A DNA stretch of 7,991 nt from Bacillota bacterium. GTDB taxonomy: Bacteria > Bacillota > Bacilli > Bacillales > Cytobacillaceae. Below are positions 1 to 7,078 of this stretch, one piece after another. Below the pieces are notes generated by a model. That model did no database searches and was not told the DNA's origin. It saw only the letters and a program-made list of their open reading frames with translations. Numbering within the stretch: position 1 is the first letter of the stretch; each line of letters starts with the position of its first letter. The position numbers were made by a program, and so were the translations under genes. The DNA is taken from NCBI GenBank assembly GCA_023387295.1, contig JAEWIG010000110.1, positions 1 through 7,991 of the forward strand. Direction: 5' to 3'.

Positions 1-41
1 CCATCAAAAAGTGCATCTTACTGAGGCTGAGCTCTTTTAAG

Positions 42-959
42 CTAAGCTTGTTTTACTTCTGCTTCTCCCATTTCTCGTTTACGTTTTGCGGCTAAATTAA
101 CTTGCTCATCTGCATGATAAGAAGAACGAACAAGTGGACCTGCTTCACAGTGACTAAATCCTTTACTCATTGCGATTCCCTTTAATTCATTAAATTCATC
201 TGGATGATAGTATTTTTCTACTATTAAATGTTTTTTAGACGGCTGTAAATATTGTCCAATTGTCATAATATCAACATGATTTGCTCGTAGGGCATCCATC
301 GTTTCAAGAATTTCCTCTTTCGTTTCGCCTAAACCAATCATTAGGCTAGACTTTGTTGGAATATCCGGTTGTAATTCTTTTGCTCGGCGCAAAAACTCTA
401 ACGAACGTTCATATTTTGCTCGCGCCCTTACTCTAGGTGTTAAACGCTCTACCGTTTCGATATTATGATTCAATATATCCGGACGAGCCTCCATAAGAAC
501 TTGTAAATTTTCAAATACCCCACCCATATCAGATGGTAAAACCTCTATCGATGTGAACGAACTCTTCCTTCTAATGGCACGAATCGTCTCTGCAAATACA
601 GCTGCACCGCCATCTCGTAAATCATCCCTAGCAACAGCTGTTACAACAACGTGTTTTAAATTCATCAAAACAACGGAATCTGCCACTCTTTCCGGCTCTT
701 GTAGATCTAGCTCTGTAGGAAGTCCCGTTTTAACCGCACAGAAACGACATGCTCGGGTACAAGTATCTCCAAGAATCATGAATGTTGCTGTTCTTCTAAC
801 AGCCCAGCATTCATGAATATTTGGACATTTCGCCTCTTCACAAACAGTATGCAGGCTTTTTTCTTTCATCATTCTCTTTAAACCAGTATAGTTTTCATTT
901 GTGTTTAATTTTATTTTTAGCCAATCCGGCTTGCGTATGTACTCCTCTTTCTTCGTCAT
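42..959 (-). CDS. lipA: Lipoyl synthase (radical SAM enzyme)
   Basis: Inserts two sulfur atoms at C6 and C8 of the protein-bound octanoyl chain, making the lipoyl cofactor of pyruvate, 2-oxoglutarate and branched-chain keto acid dehydrogenases and of the glycine cleavage H protein; cytoplasmic. The 305-residue product has the two iron-sulfur sites of the family. The auxiliary cluster cysteines are C40, C45 and C51 (CX4CX5C), and the radical SAM cysteines are C67, C71 and C74 (CX3CX2C). The C-terminal RSSY motif is at 278-281; in the family one of its serines also ligates the auxiliary cluster. Length is normal for the family. The ATG start is supported by a purine-rich site (AAAGGGGTGGAG) about 7 nt upstream. 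It is divergent from lytH, the same arrangement as yutB (lipA)/yunA (lytH) in B. subtilis. I found no convincing sigma-A promoter in the 224-bp divergent gap and no clear terminator in the 41 bases left after the TAG stop. Identification is firm. Confidence 0.97.
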   Translation of the reverse strand: MTKKEEYIRKPDWLKIKLNTNENYTGLKRMMKEKSLHTVCEEAKCPNIHECWAVRRTATFMILGDTCTRACRFCAVKTGLPTELDLQEPERVADSVVLMNLKHVVVTAVARDDLRDGGAAVFAETIRAIRRKSSFTSIEVLPSDMGGVFENLQVLMEARPDILNHNIETVERLTPRVRARAKYERSLEFLRRAKELQPDIPTKSSLMIGLGETKEEILETMDALRANHVDIMTIGQYLQPSKKHLIVEKYYHPDEFNELKGIAMSKGFSHCEAGPLVRSSYHADEQVNLAAKRKREMGEAEVKQA

Positions 960-1170
960 TACTCCACCCCTTTATTTAGCAAAAAAATGACTTTCCCATC
1001 TGATTGTCACTTTAACATAACGAATATACAAGGACAAGGAACTGTAGAAAAATTTGAAATCATTAAAATTCGAAGGATTAACACATTCATAATAATCCTC
1101 ATTTTGATTACCATTATTTGATAGAGATTTATTAACCTAAAAAACACAAACTATATACGCATTCAAAACA

Positions 1171-1179
1171 AGGAGGGAG
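1171..1179 (+). promoter_or_regulatory. Ribosome binding site of lytH
   Basis: AGGAGGGAG, a near-perfect Shine-Dalgarno sequence. It can serve either the TTG at 1184 (7 nt from AGGAGG) or the GTG at 1187 (10 nt). No ATG lies nearby in frame, so the gene uses a non-ATG start in either case; the two options differ by one residue. Confidence 0.85.
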
Positions 1180-1183
1180 AATT

Positions 1184-2179
1184 TTGGTGCGGCAATTTTC
1201 TATTGTATTAATTATTTTCTTCGGCATTTTTTTATCTGCAAATGTAGGTTTTGCTCAAAAGATGGATCCTGATGTTTATACAAAAAGGATGGAGCTATAT
1301 AGAAAAATCGAATCTATTACGAATATTCCCTGGTATTATCTCGCAGCCATTGATCAATATGAACGCAATGTAAGACAAGCACGAAAGGATATTCCGCCAG
1401 CAGAAGGGATTACAGGAATTTATTTTAAGCCAGAAGTATGGGCAGGTTTATTGAACCCCGATCCAGACGATGTTAATCCTTTAGCTATTAAGTTTTTCAA
1501 TGGACGTGGCATGGATGGAGATGGCGACGGTAAAGCGAGCTCAACAAATGATGAAGATGTTCTCTATGCCTTTGGCCATTACCTTCTTTCTTATGGGACG
1601 GATCACGAAAATATTAAGATTGGATTATGGGAATATTATAAGCGAGATAAGACCATTGGCATCATTATGGGTAAAGCGAGAATCTATAAGCAGTTTAACC
1701 GACTTGATTTAGATGAGCATGCATTTCCTCTCCCTCTAAGAAGTAGATATAGTTATAAAAACACCTGGGGAGCTGCCCGTGGATGGGGCGGTAGAAGAAT
1801 TCATGAGGGGACAGATATTTTTGCTGGCTATGGTGTACCGGTGAGAGCTACTGCATATGGAATTATCGAAATGAAGGGTTGGAATCGATTCGGTGGCTGG
1901 CGAATCGGCATCCGTGATATTAACAATAATTATCATTATTTCGCCCATTTAAGTGGCTTTGCAAAGGATTTAAAGCTTGGACAAATTGTCGAACCAGGCA
2001 TGCTAATTGGAGGGGTCGGAAGTTCTGGCTATGGACCTCCAGGTACATCTGGGAAATTCCCTCCTCATCTCCACTATGGAATATACAGGGACAACGGCTT
2101 TACAGAATGGTCATTCGATCCTTACCCACATTTAAGATTATGGGAAAAGCAAGAGCGGGCTGCAAAGAAAAAGAAGTAA
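1184..2179 (+). CDS. lytH: LytH-like secreted M23 peptidoglycan endopeptidase
   Basis: A zinc metallopeptidase of the M23 (LytM/lysostaphin) family. B. subtilis LytH is a sporulation L-Ala-D-Glu endopeptidase that trims cortex peptides to single L-alanine side chains and is made in the mother cell under sigma-K and GerE (family knowledge). Seen here, in 331 residues: a signal peptide (hydrophobic 6-19, likely cleavage after A24); an N-terminal domain (about 30-165) with a DxDxDG metal-binding-like loop at 111-116; and the M23 domain (about 190-315) with HxxxD (H207, D211), the YFAH histidine H255, and HxH (H295, H297). All expected zinc and catalytic residues are present. The tail is basic (KKKK). 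The N-terminal domain resembles MltB-type lysozyme domains (see findings). The start is TTG 1184 or GTG 1187. The gene is divergent from lipA as in B. subtilis, which supports the LytH assignment over a generic M23 protein. I did not identify a clear sigma-K promoter. Confidence 0.88.
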   Translation: MVRQFSIVLIIFFGIFLSANVGFAQKMDPDVYTKRMELYRKIESITNIPWYYLAAIDQYERNVRQARKDIPPAEGITGIYFKPEVWAGLLNPDPDDVNPLAIKFFNGRGMDGDGDGKASSTNDEDVLYAFGHYLLSYGTDHENIKIGLWEYYKRDKTIGIIMGKARIYKQFNRLDLDEHAFPLPLRSRYSYKNTWGAARGWGGRRIHEGTDIFAGYGVPVRATAYGIIEMKGWNRFGGWRIGIRDINNNYHYFAHLSGFAKDLKLGQIVEPGMLIGGVGSSGYGPPGTSGKFPPHLHYGIYRDNGFTEWSFDPYPHLRLWEKQERAAKKKK

Positions 2180-2206
2180 GGTATACTCCGTTGTATTCCG
2201 CATAAA

Positions 2207-2244
2207 AATAAAGGCAGTGATCGCTCACGATCACTGCCTTTATT
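2207..2244. terminator. Bidirectional Rho-independent terminator between lytH and livF
   Basis: A perfect 17-bp stem, AATAAAGGCAGTGATCG (2207-2223) with its complement (2228-2244), closed by a CTCA loop. In the livF direction the stem runs into a T-rich stretch (CCTTTATTTTTATG); in the lytH direction it ends in CCTTTATTAG. It lies between two convergent genes (lytH stop at 2179, livF stop at 2279), so it should end both transcripts. Confidence 0.93.
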
Positions 2245-2278
2245 AGTTTAGAAACTGAACACGAACTTTATTGATATA

Positions 2279-2986
2279 TTAATGTCCACCTAGATAAGCA
2301 TCTTTAATCTCTTCACTTGCTTTAAGCTCCTCAGCAGTACCAGAAACGATTACGCGGCCCGTTTCAATGACATAAGCCCGATTAGCAATCGATAACGCCA
2401 TATGAGCATTTTGTTCTACTAACAGAATGGTCGTTCCATCGCGGTTAATGTCTTCTATAATTTGAAAGATCGTTTTCACCATCAGTGGAGCTAGCCCCAT
2501 TGATGGCTCATCTAGCAAAAGCAGCTTAGGTTTAGCCATAATAGCTCTCCCCATGGCTAACATTTGCTGTTCTCCTCCTGATAGTGTACCAGATGACTGT
2601 TTTCTACGTTCAAATAAGCGAGGGAACGTCTCATATACCTTTTGAATATCTTGATGAATTTCTTTCTTGTCTTTTCTTAAAAAAGCGCCTAATTCAAGAT
2701 TTTCTTCAACCGTCATATTGGCAAATACTCTCCGACCTTCTGGTACGTGAGAGATTCCTAATTTTACAATCATTTGTGCGGGCTTCCCATCAATTGGAGT
2801 ATGCCTATAATGGATCGAGCCACTCTTTGGTTTAAGGAGCCCTGATAATGTTTTCAAAAGCGTGCTTTTTCCTGCTCCATTTGCTCCAATTAATGTAACA
2901 ATTTCCCCTTCATTAACTTCCAAAGAAACTCCTTTAAGTGCTTGGATATTCCCATAGAAAACATCAAGTTGATCGACTTTAAGCAT
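2279..2986 (-). CDS. livF: Branched-chain amino acid ABC transporter ATPase LivF
   Basis: One of the two cytoplasmic ATPases that drive the LivHM permease. Counting from the ATG, the 235-residue product has Walker A GANGAGKS at 34-41, signature LSGGEQQ at 135-141, and Walker B LLLLDEP at 155-161 with catalytic E160. After Walker B it reads VEQN where most ABC ATPases have a switch histidine; this is usual for LivF and helps separate it from LivG. An in-frame TTG at 2998 would add four residues, but it directly abuts the AGGAGG sequence (no spacer), so I prefer the ATG at 2986. That ATG lies 12 nt after AGGAGG and overlaps the last codons of livG by 8 nt, implying translational coupling. Last gene of the livJHMGF unit. 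The exact amino acid substrate is inferred from family membership only. Confidence 0.93.
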   Translation of the reverse strand: MLKVDQLDVFYGNIQALKGVSLEVNEGEIVTLIGANGAGKSTLLKTLSGLLKPKSGSIHYRHTPIDGKPAQMIVKLGISHVPEGRRVFANMTVEENLELGAFLRKDKKEIHQDIQKVYETFPRLFERRKQSSGTLSGGEQQMLAMGRAIMAKPKLLLLDEPSMGLAPLMVKTIFQIIEDINRDGTTILLVEQNAHMALSIANRAYVIETGRVIVSGTAEELKASEEIKDAYLGGH

Positions 2987-3764
2987 GGTCGCTCGCAACC
3001 TCCTCTCCTAAGTAAGCCTCGATGACTTTCGGATGATTACGGATTTCTTCTGGTGTTCCTGCTGCAATAAGCTGCCCATGATCGAGCACATAAATTCTCT
3101 CACAAATCCCCATAACCAATTTCATATCATGTTCGATTAATAATATAGTTAAGTTAAATTCATTACGGATAAAGGCAATAAGCTCCATTAGCTCATGCGT
3201 TTCTTGCGGATTCATCCCTGCAGCAGGTTCATCAAGTAATAGCAATTTTGGTCCTGCAGCTAATGCTCTTGCAATTTCCAGTCTCCGCTGTTGACCATAA
3301 GGGAGATTTTTCGCCTTCTCATCTTTAAATTTATCCAGCTGAAAAATCTTGAGAAATTCGATTGATTTTTCTTCCATCTCTTTTTCTCCAGAGAAATGGG
3401 AAGGTAAGCGTAAAATAGAACTAATGATTGAATGCTTAGCTAAAGAATGATAAGCTACTTTAACATTATCTAGTACTGATAATTCATTAAATAGTCTAAT
3501 ATTCTGAAACGTACGGCTAATTCCAAGGCGAGTAACTTTATATGGAGGTAACCCATTTAGACGCTTTCCTTCTAAAAAAATATCTCCTTCAGTTGGTACA
3601 TACACTCCCGTAAGCAAATTAAAGCTCGTTGTTTTTCCAGCTCCATTTGGCCCAATTAGTCCAACAAGCTCTCCTTGATTGATTTCCATACTGAATCCAG
3701 ATACTGCTTTTAATCCACCAAACTGAATACCAGCACTCTGAACTTTTAGCATAGGCTGCTCCAT
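2979..3764 (-). CDS. livG: Branched-chain amino acid ABC transporter ATPase LivG
   Basis: The second ATPase of the HAAT-type importer, pairing with LivF under the LivH/LivM permeases. The 261-residue product has Walker A GPNGAGKT (38-45), Q-loop RTFQN with Q87, the LivG-type signature LPYGQQRRLEIARAL (154-168) in place of LSGGQ, Walker B LLLLDEP (174-180) with E179, and switch histidine H212 (IEHDM). The long insert between Q-loop and signature (about 105-150) is typical of LivG. The ATG start has a good GGGAGGT site 7 nt upstream, encoded inside the last codons of livM. The livM stop is one base before this ATG, so coupling is likely. Confidence 0.95.
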   Translation of the reverse strand: MEQPMLKVQSAGIQFGGLKAVSGFSMEINQGELVGLIGPNGAGKTTSFNLLTGVYVPTEGDIFLEGKRLNGLPPYKVTRLGISRTFQNIRLFNELSVLDNVKVAYHSLAKHSIISSILRLPSHFSGEKEMEEKSIEFLKIFQLDKFKDEKAKNLPYGQQRRLEIARALAAGPKLLLLDEPAAGMNPQETHELMELIAFIRNEFNLTILLIEHDMKLVMGICERIYVLDHGQLIAAGTPEEIRNHPKVIEAYLGEEVASDHA

Positions 3765-3765
3765 A

Positions 3766-4716
3766 TTAGTTACCTCCCTTCACACTTTTCCATTTACCAA
3801 AAAGGTCTGTAATTTCACGGGTACCCATTAATCCTTGCGGGCGATACAGCATAACAATAACTAATACAAGGCTGTACATAATCATTCGTGTTTCTGGATA
3901 ATCCTGTAGGAAGGTTGATACTAAAGTCAATAAAATAGCTGAGATAACCGCTCCTGATAAACTACCAAGTCCACCGAGAACGACGAAAATTAAGATATCA
4001 AAAGATTTTAAGAAACCGAAACTAGTCGGTTGAATGATATAGAAATTATGCGAGTATAAACCGCCTGCTACTCCTGCAAAGAAAGAACCTAAAGCAAAAG
4101 CAATGACCTTATAAAAGGTTGTATTGATTCCCATTGCGTCCGCAGCAACTTCATTTTCCCGAACTGAAATACAGGCACGACCATGCCTTGAATTTGTAAA
4201 GTTCATAATAACAACTATCGTGATAAATAAACAAATAAAGGTATATGTCCATGTTGTTAGATGGGAAACCTGCATACCTGCAGCCCCTCCAACATAGTCA
4301 ATATTAAGAAAGGTGATTCTGATAATTTCCGCAAATCCTAGAGTTGCAATCGCTAAATAATCACCTTTTAATCGAAGACTTGGAATCCCTACAATGAGTC
4401 CAGCTAAGGCAGCTACAATTCCGCCAACCAATAGCGCGACTGGAAAAGGAAGCTGTAATTTCATTGTAAAAATAGCTGAAATATATGCGCCAACGGCCAA
4501 AAATCCAGCATGTCCAATGGAGAATTGTCCAGTAATCCCAATAACTAAATGAAGACTGACTGCTAAAATGATATTAATGCCAATAAAGATAAGCGTATTA
4601 GAATAAAATGGATTTAAAATTCCACTACTAATAAGAAATTGAACGACTCCATATACGATGATTGATAGGATTAACAATAACCAAAATCCCTTTATCTTTT
4701 TCATTCTCTCATTCAC
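3766..4716 (-). CDS. livM: Branched-chain amino acid ABC transporter permease LivM
   Basis: An integral membrane subunit forming the transport path with LivH. The product is 316 residues from the GTG. Hydrophobic segments lie near 11-31, 41-60, 65-84, 90-111, 157-172, 203-220, 239-265 and 276-291. Family landmarks are GQFSIGHAGFLAVGAY (63-78), LKGDYLAIATLGFAEIIR (116-133), the cytoplasmic coupling-loop region VRENEVAADAMGIN (185-198) and YRPQGLMG (291-298). It is shorter than the E. coli protein but a usual size for Gram-positive LivM. The start is uncertain: GTG 4716 directly follows the livH stop TAG, while ATG 4704 (312 residues, beginning MKKIKG) has AGGTGA 8 nt upstream. Neither ribosome site is ideal and I cannot decide from sequence alone. 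Either choice implies translation coupled to livH. Confidence 0.94.
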   Translation of the reverse strand: MNERMKKIKGFWLLLILSIIVYGVVQFLISSGILNPFYSNTLIFIGINIILAVSLHLVIGITGQFSIGHAGFLAVGAYISAIFTMKLQLPFPVALLVGGIVAALAGLIVGIPSLRLKGDYLAIATLGFAEIIRITFLNIDYVGGAAGMQVSHLTTWTYTFICLFITIVVIMNFTNSRHGRACISVRENEVAADAMGINTTFYKVIAFALGSFFAGVAGGLYSHNFYIIQPTSFGFLKSFDILIFVVLGGLGSLSGAVISAILLTLVSTFLQDYPETRMIMYSLVLVIVMLYRPQGLMGTREITDLFGKWKSVKGGN

Positions 4717-5592
4717 CTACACTTTCTCTCTAGCGTTTTTACCGAAGATGCCTGACGGTCTAAATAAAAGAATTAATATCAGAATAATGAATGCTGCTGC
4801 ATCCCTCCAAAGTGAAAATCCTAGGGCACTTACAACTGTTTCAACTACACCAAGCACAAGTCCACCGACCATCGCTCCAGGAATAATGCCTATTCCTCCT
4901 AAAACAGCTGCCACAAACGCTTTTAACCCAGGGATAATTCCCATTAATGGTTCAATTTTTGTATAGTAAACACCAAAAATGACACCTGCTGCTCCAGCCA
5001 TTGCTGAGCCAATCGCAAAAGTAGCTGAAATCGTATTATTTACATTAATCCCCATTAATCGTGCTGCATCCATATCATGTGAAACTGCACGCATCGCCTT
5101 CCCAATTTTCGTCTTATGAACGATAAATTGCAAAATAATCATTAGAACTACTGAAACAGAAAGAATTAAAAGTGATTGACTGCTAATTTGAGCACCAAAA
5201 AAGTCAAAGGTTTTATTCGGAAACACATCTGGATAAGCCTCTGGTTGTGCACCGCGAACGTAAATAACACCGTATTCAATTAAAAGCGAGACACCGATTG
5301 CTGTAATTAGTGCTGCAATTCTCGTTGCATTTCGAAGACGCTTATAAGCAATCCTCTCTATTAAAACGCCAATTATTGCACAGACCGTCATCGCTAATAA
5401 TAAGGCTGGAAAAAAGCTTAGTCCCCATCCAGCGATTGCATAAAATCCTACAAACGCACCAATCATAAAAATATCGCCGTGAGCAAAGTTAATTAATTTT
5501 ATAATTCCATATACCATCGTATAACCTAATGCAATTAACGCATAAATACTCCCGAGTGAAATACCGTTAACTAACTGCTGTACCCATTCCAT
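4717..5592 (-). CDS. livH: Branched-chain amino acid ABC transporter permease LivH
   Basis: The partner permease of LivM in the cytoplasmic membrane. The 291-residue product is a normal length and strongly hydrophobic. LivH landmarks are GYTMVYGIIKLINFAHGDIF (23-42), the cytoplasmic loop GKAMRAVSHDMDAARLMGIN (164-183), the glycine-rich segment AAVLGGIGIIPGAMVGG (228-244) and FRPSGIFG (277-284). The ATG start has AAGGAGTGA upstream (GGAG ends 9 nt before ATG). It is the first gene of the tight livHMGF block: its TAG stop touches the GTG of livM. The 275-bp gap to livJ holds a hairpin and a self-complementary repeat that begins just upstream of this ribosome binding site, so livH expression may be set by RNA structure. 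Confidence 0.95.
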   Translation of the reverse strand: MEWVQQLVNGISLGSIYALIALGYTMVYGIIKLINFAHGDIFMIGAFVGFYAIAGWGLSFFPALLLAMTVCAIIGVLIERIAYKRLRNATRIAALITAIGVSLLIEYGVIYVRGAQPEAYPDVFPNKTFDFFGAQISSQSLLILSVSVVLMIILQFIVHKTKIGKAMRAVSHDMDAARLMGINVNNTISATFAIGSAMAGAAGVIFGVYYTKIEPLMGIIPGLKAFVAAVLGGIGIIPGAMVGGLVLGVVETVVSALGFSLWRDAAAFIILILILLFRPSGIFGKNAREKV

Positions 5593-5610
5593 GAATTCTC
5601 ACTCCTTATT

Positions 5611-5761
5611 AGAAAAGCGCAAGCGCCTCGCTCAGCGACGTATGGACTGGACTGACCTCGACTGAGATAAAGGAAACACGACGAGTGATAACGAGTCGAT
5701 GTTGACTTATCGTAGGGAGAGGACGGGAAGTCCACTAGTCGCTAGGCGCTGAAGCTAGACA
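5611..5761. repeat. Self-complementary intergenic repeat, about 150 bp
   Basis: The stretch between livJ and livH folds back on itself. AGCGCCT (5622-5628) pairs with AGGCGCT (5744-5750), and after a 5-nt bulge AGCGAC (5634-5639) pairs with GTCGCT (5738-5743). TGGACT (5643-5648) pairs with AGTCCA (5729-5734), and TCGACT (5658-5663) pairs with AGTCGA (5694-5699). It is visibly more GC-rich than the flanks and has no coding potential. Its left-end sequence AGAAAAGCGCAAGC recurs at 5795, which shows it is a repeated unit. It resembles in style the small palindromic intergenic repeats of Bacillaceae genomes, such as the roughly 155-bp bcr1 of the B. cereus group; identity with any named family is not established here. 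The exact ends are estimates. Confidence 0.75.
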
Positions 5762-5794
5762 GTTCTCAAACTTCAAAGATATATTTTGATGTAT

Positions 5795-5812
5795 AGAAAA
5801 GCGCAAGCTAGA
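5795..5812. repeat. Short remnant copy of the intergenic repeat
   Basis: AGAAAAGCGCAAGC at 5795-5808 is identical to the left end of the larger repeat (5611-5624). It continues as TAGA, so the segment AAGCTAGA matches the right end of the larger repeat (AAGCTAGA at 5752-5759). The simplest reading is an internally deleted copy in which the left end is joined to the right end. Confidence 0.55.
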
Positions 5813-5821
5813 TGATTAGAA

Positions 5822-5858
5822 AGAGAAATGGGAGGATAGATAATCCCCCCATTTCTCT
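5822..5858 (-). terminator. Hairpin after livJ, probably a leaky terminator or 3' stabiliser
   Basis: AGAGAAATGGGAGG (5822-5835) pairs with CCCCCCATTTCTCT (5845-5858): 13 of 14 positions match, with a 9-nt loop ATAGATAAT. In the livJ direction it starts 9 nt after the TAA stop and is followed by TTCTAATC, a poor U-tract. Such hairpins between receptor and permease genes typically let the receptor mRNA accumulate while some transcription continues downstream. Confidence 0.72.
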
Positions 5859-5867
5859 AGGTTAATC

Positions 5868-7046
5868 TTAAGGATTAACTTTAGATTTAAATTTTTGCTT
5901 TCCATCTTCGTATTCTAAAACGGATGCAGATTTAATTAAATGGTGATTTTCATCAACTGTAATCGTTCCAGTAATGAGGGATAAATCTTTCGTTGCTGCA
6001 AGAGCATCTTTAATTTTCGTTGAGTCAGATGTATCACCAGCGCGTTTCATCGCATCTACTAATAGATAAACAGTGTCATAGCCAAGAGCGTTAAAGGCAT
6101 CTGGTGATTTTCCACCATTTGCATCTTGGAAGCTCTTAACAAACTTTTGAATCTTTTCATCTGGATCTTCAGAAGAATAGTGATTAATAATGAATGTATT
6201 ATTTAAAGCATCTGCACCAGCTAATTCAACAAGCTTTGGTGAATCCCATCCATCAGCTCCCATTAGCGGTACTGTAATCCCCATTTCACGAGCTTGCTTA
6301 ACAATTAATCCAACTTCTTCATAATAACCAGGAATGAAAATATATTCTGGATCTGCTGCCTTAATTCGAGTTAATGTTGAGCGGAAATCTGTATCTTTTG
6401 CAACATATGATTCATTAGCAACGATCTTTCCGCCGCCTTTTTCGAAAGTTTCAATAAATGAAGCAGCAAGACCTTTAGCATAATCACTCGCATTGTCAGC
6501 ATAAACCGCAACATTTTTAACCTTTAGATCATTAAGTGCAAAATTTGCTGCTACTGTTCCTTGGAAAGGATCAATAAATGCTGTACGGAAAACATATTCA
6601 TTCACTGAACCATCTTCTTTTACCGTTACTGTGGGACTAGTACCAGATGGAGAGATAAGAACGGTTTTACTATCATTGGCAATTTGCGCTTGGGCTACAG
6701 TATTTCCACTAGTAGCTGCACCAATAATTGCTGTTACTTTATCTTTACTTGTTAGTTTCATTGCAGCATTTGTCGCTTCCGCAGAATCTGACTTATTGTC
6801 TACCTTAATGATTTCAATCTTCTTTCCATCTACACCGCCACCATCATTGATTTCTTTTACCGCAAGATCAACACCTGCCGCAATACCTGAACCATAGGAG
6901 GCAACTCCACCTGATAATTCTAAGTTAGCACCGATTTTGATTGTGTCTCCACCTGAAGCCGTTTCTTTAGTTCCGCAACCAGCCAGTAATCCAGCTACTA
7001 ATGCTGAAGCCATTAGTACAGAAGTGATTTTTTTCTTTAAAACCAT
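5868..7046 (-). CDS. livJ: Branched-chain amino acid ABC transporter substrate-binding lipoprotein
   Basis: The extracellular receptor that captures the amino acid and delivers it to LivHM. The 392-residue product has a lipoprotein signal: KKK at 4-6, a hydrophobic stretch, then lipobox LAGC with C24 as the predicted lipidated cysteine; a short T/S/G linker follows. The rest is a type I periplasmic binding fold of the Peripla_BP_6 class. It begins IKIGANLELSGGVASYG (36-52) and has the ligand-loop region IIGAATSGNT followed by SPSGTSPT, with a second lobe from about 150. Length is normal. The ATG start has AAGGGGG 7 nt upstream. It is first in the livJHMGF unit, behind a near-consensus promoter. 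Leucine/isoleucine/valine is the family default substrate; related receptors bind other amino acids or amides, so specificity is inferred. Confidence 0.93.
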   Translation of the reverse strand: MVLKKKITSVLMASALVAGLLAGCGTKETASGGDTIKIGANLELSGGVASYGSGIAAGVDLAVKEINDGGGVDGKKIEIIKVDNKSDSAEATNAAMKLTSKDKVTAIIGAATSGNTVAQAQIANDSKTVLISPSGTSPTVTVKEDGSVNEYVFRTAFIDPFQGTVAANFALNDLKVKNVAVYADNASDYAKGLAASFIETFEKGGGKIVANESYVAKDTDFRSTLTRIKAADPEYIFIPGYYEEVGLIVKQAREMGITVPLMGADGWDSPKLVELAGADALNNTFIINHYSSEDPDEKIQKFVKSFQDANGGKSPDAFNALGYDTVYLLVDAMKRAGDTSDSTKIKDALAATKDLSLITGTITVDENHHLIKSASVLEYEDGKQKFKSKVNP

Positions 7047-7078
7047 GAAATTTCCCCCTTTTTAAATAATCGTTCTTT

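Noticed and set aside
553..816. Plus-strand open frame inside lipA
   Set aside because: Antisense shadow of a well-conserved lipoyl synthase gene; no ribosome site or family features.
960..1183. Sigma-A promoter for lipA in the divergent gap
   Set aside because: Several TATA-like hexamers occur (for example TATATT and TATGTT on the minus strand), but none has a fitting -35 at 16-18 bp.
1500..1948. Open frames overlapping lytH on both strands (1500-1712 plus, 1736-1948 minus)
   Set aside because: They lie within the conserved LytH coding region, including the M23 domain, and have no protein-like features of their own.
2390..2420. Missing switch histidine in LivF as a sign of a defective ATPase
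   Set aside because: VEQN at this position is the normal LivF family form; all other ATPase motifs are intact.
4658..4966. Plus-strand open frame across the livM/livH junction
   Set aside because: Antisense to two clearly coding permease genes; low-complexity shadow translation.
5778..5806. Possible promoter for livH (TTGCGC, 17 bp, TATATC on the minus strand)
   Set aside because: The spacing is right but the -35 matches only three of six positions and the -10 four of six; the -35 is supplied by the repeat remnant, so it is most likely chance.
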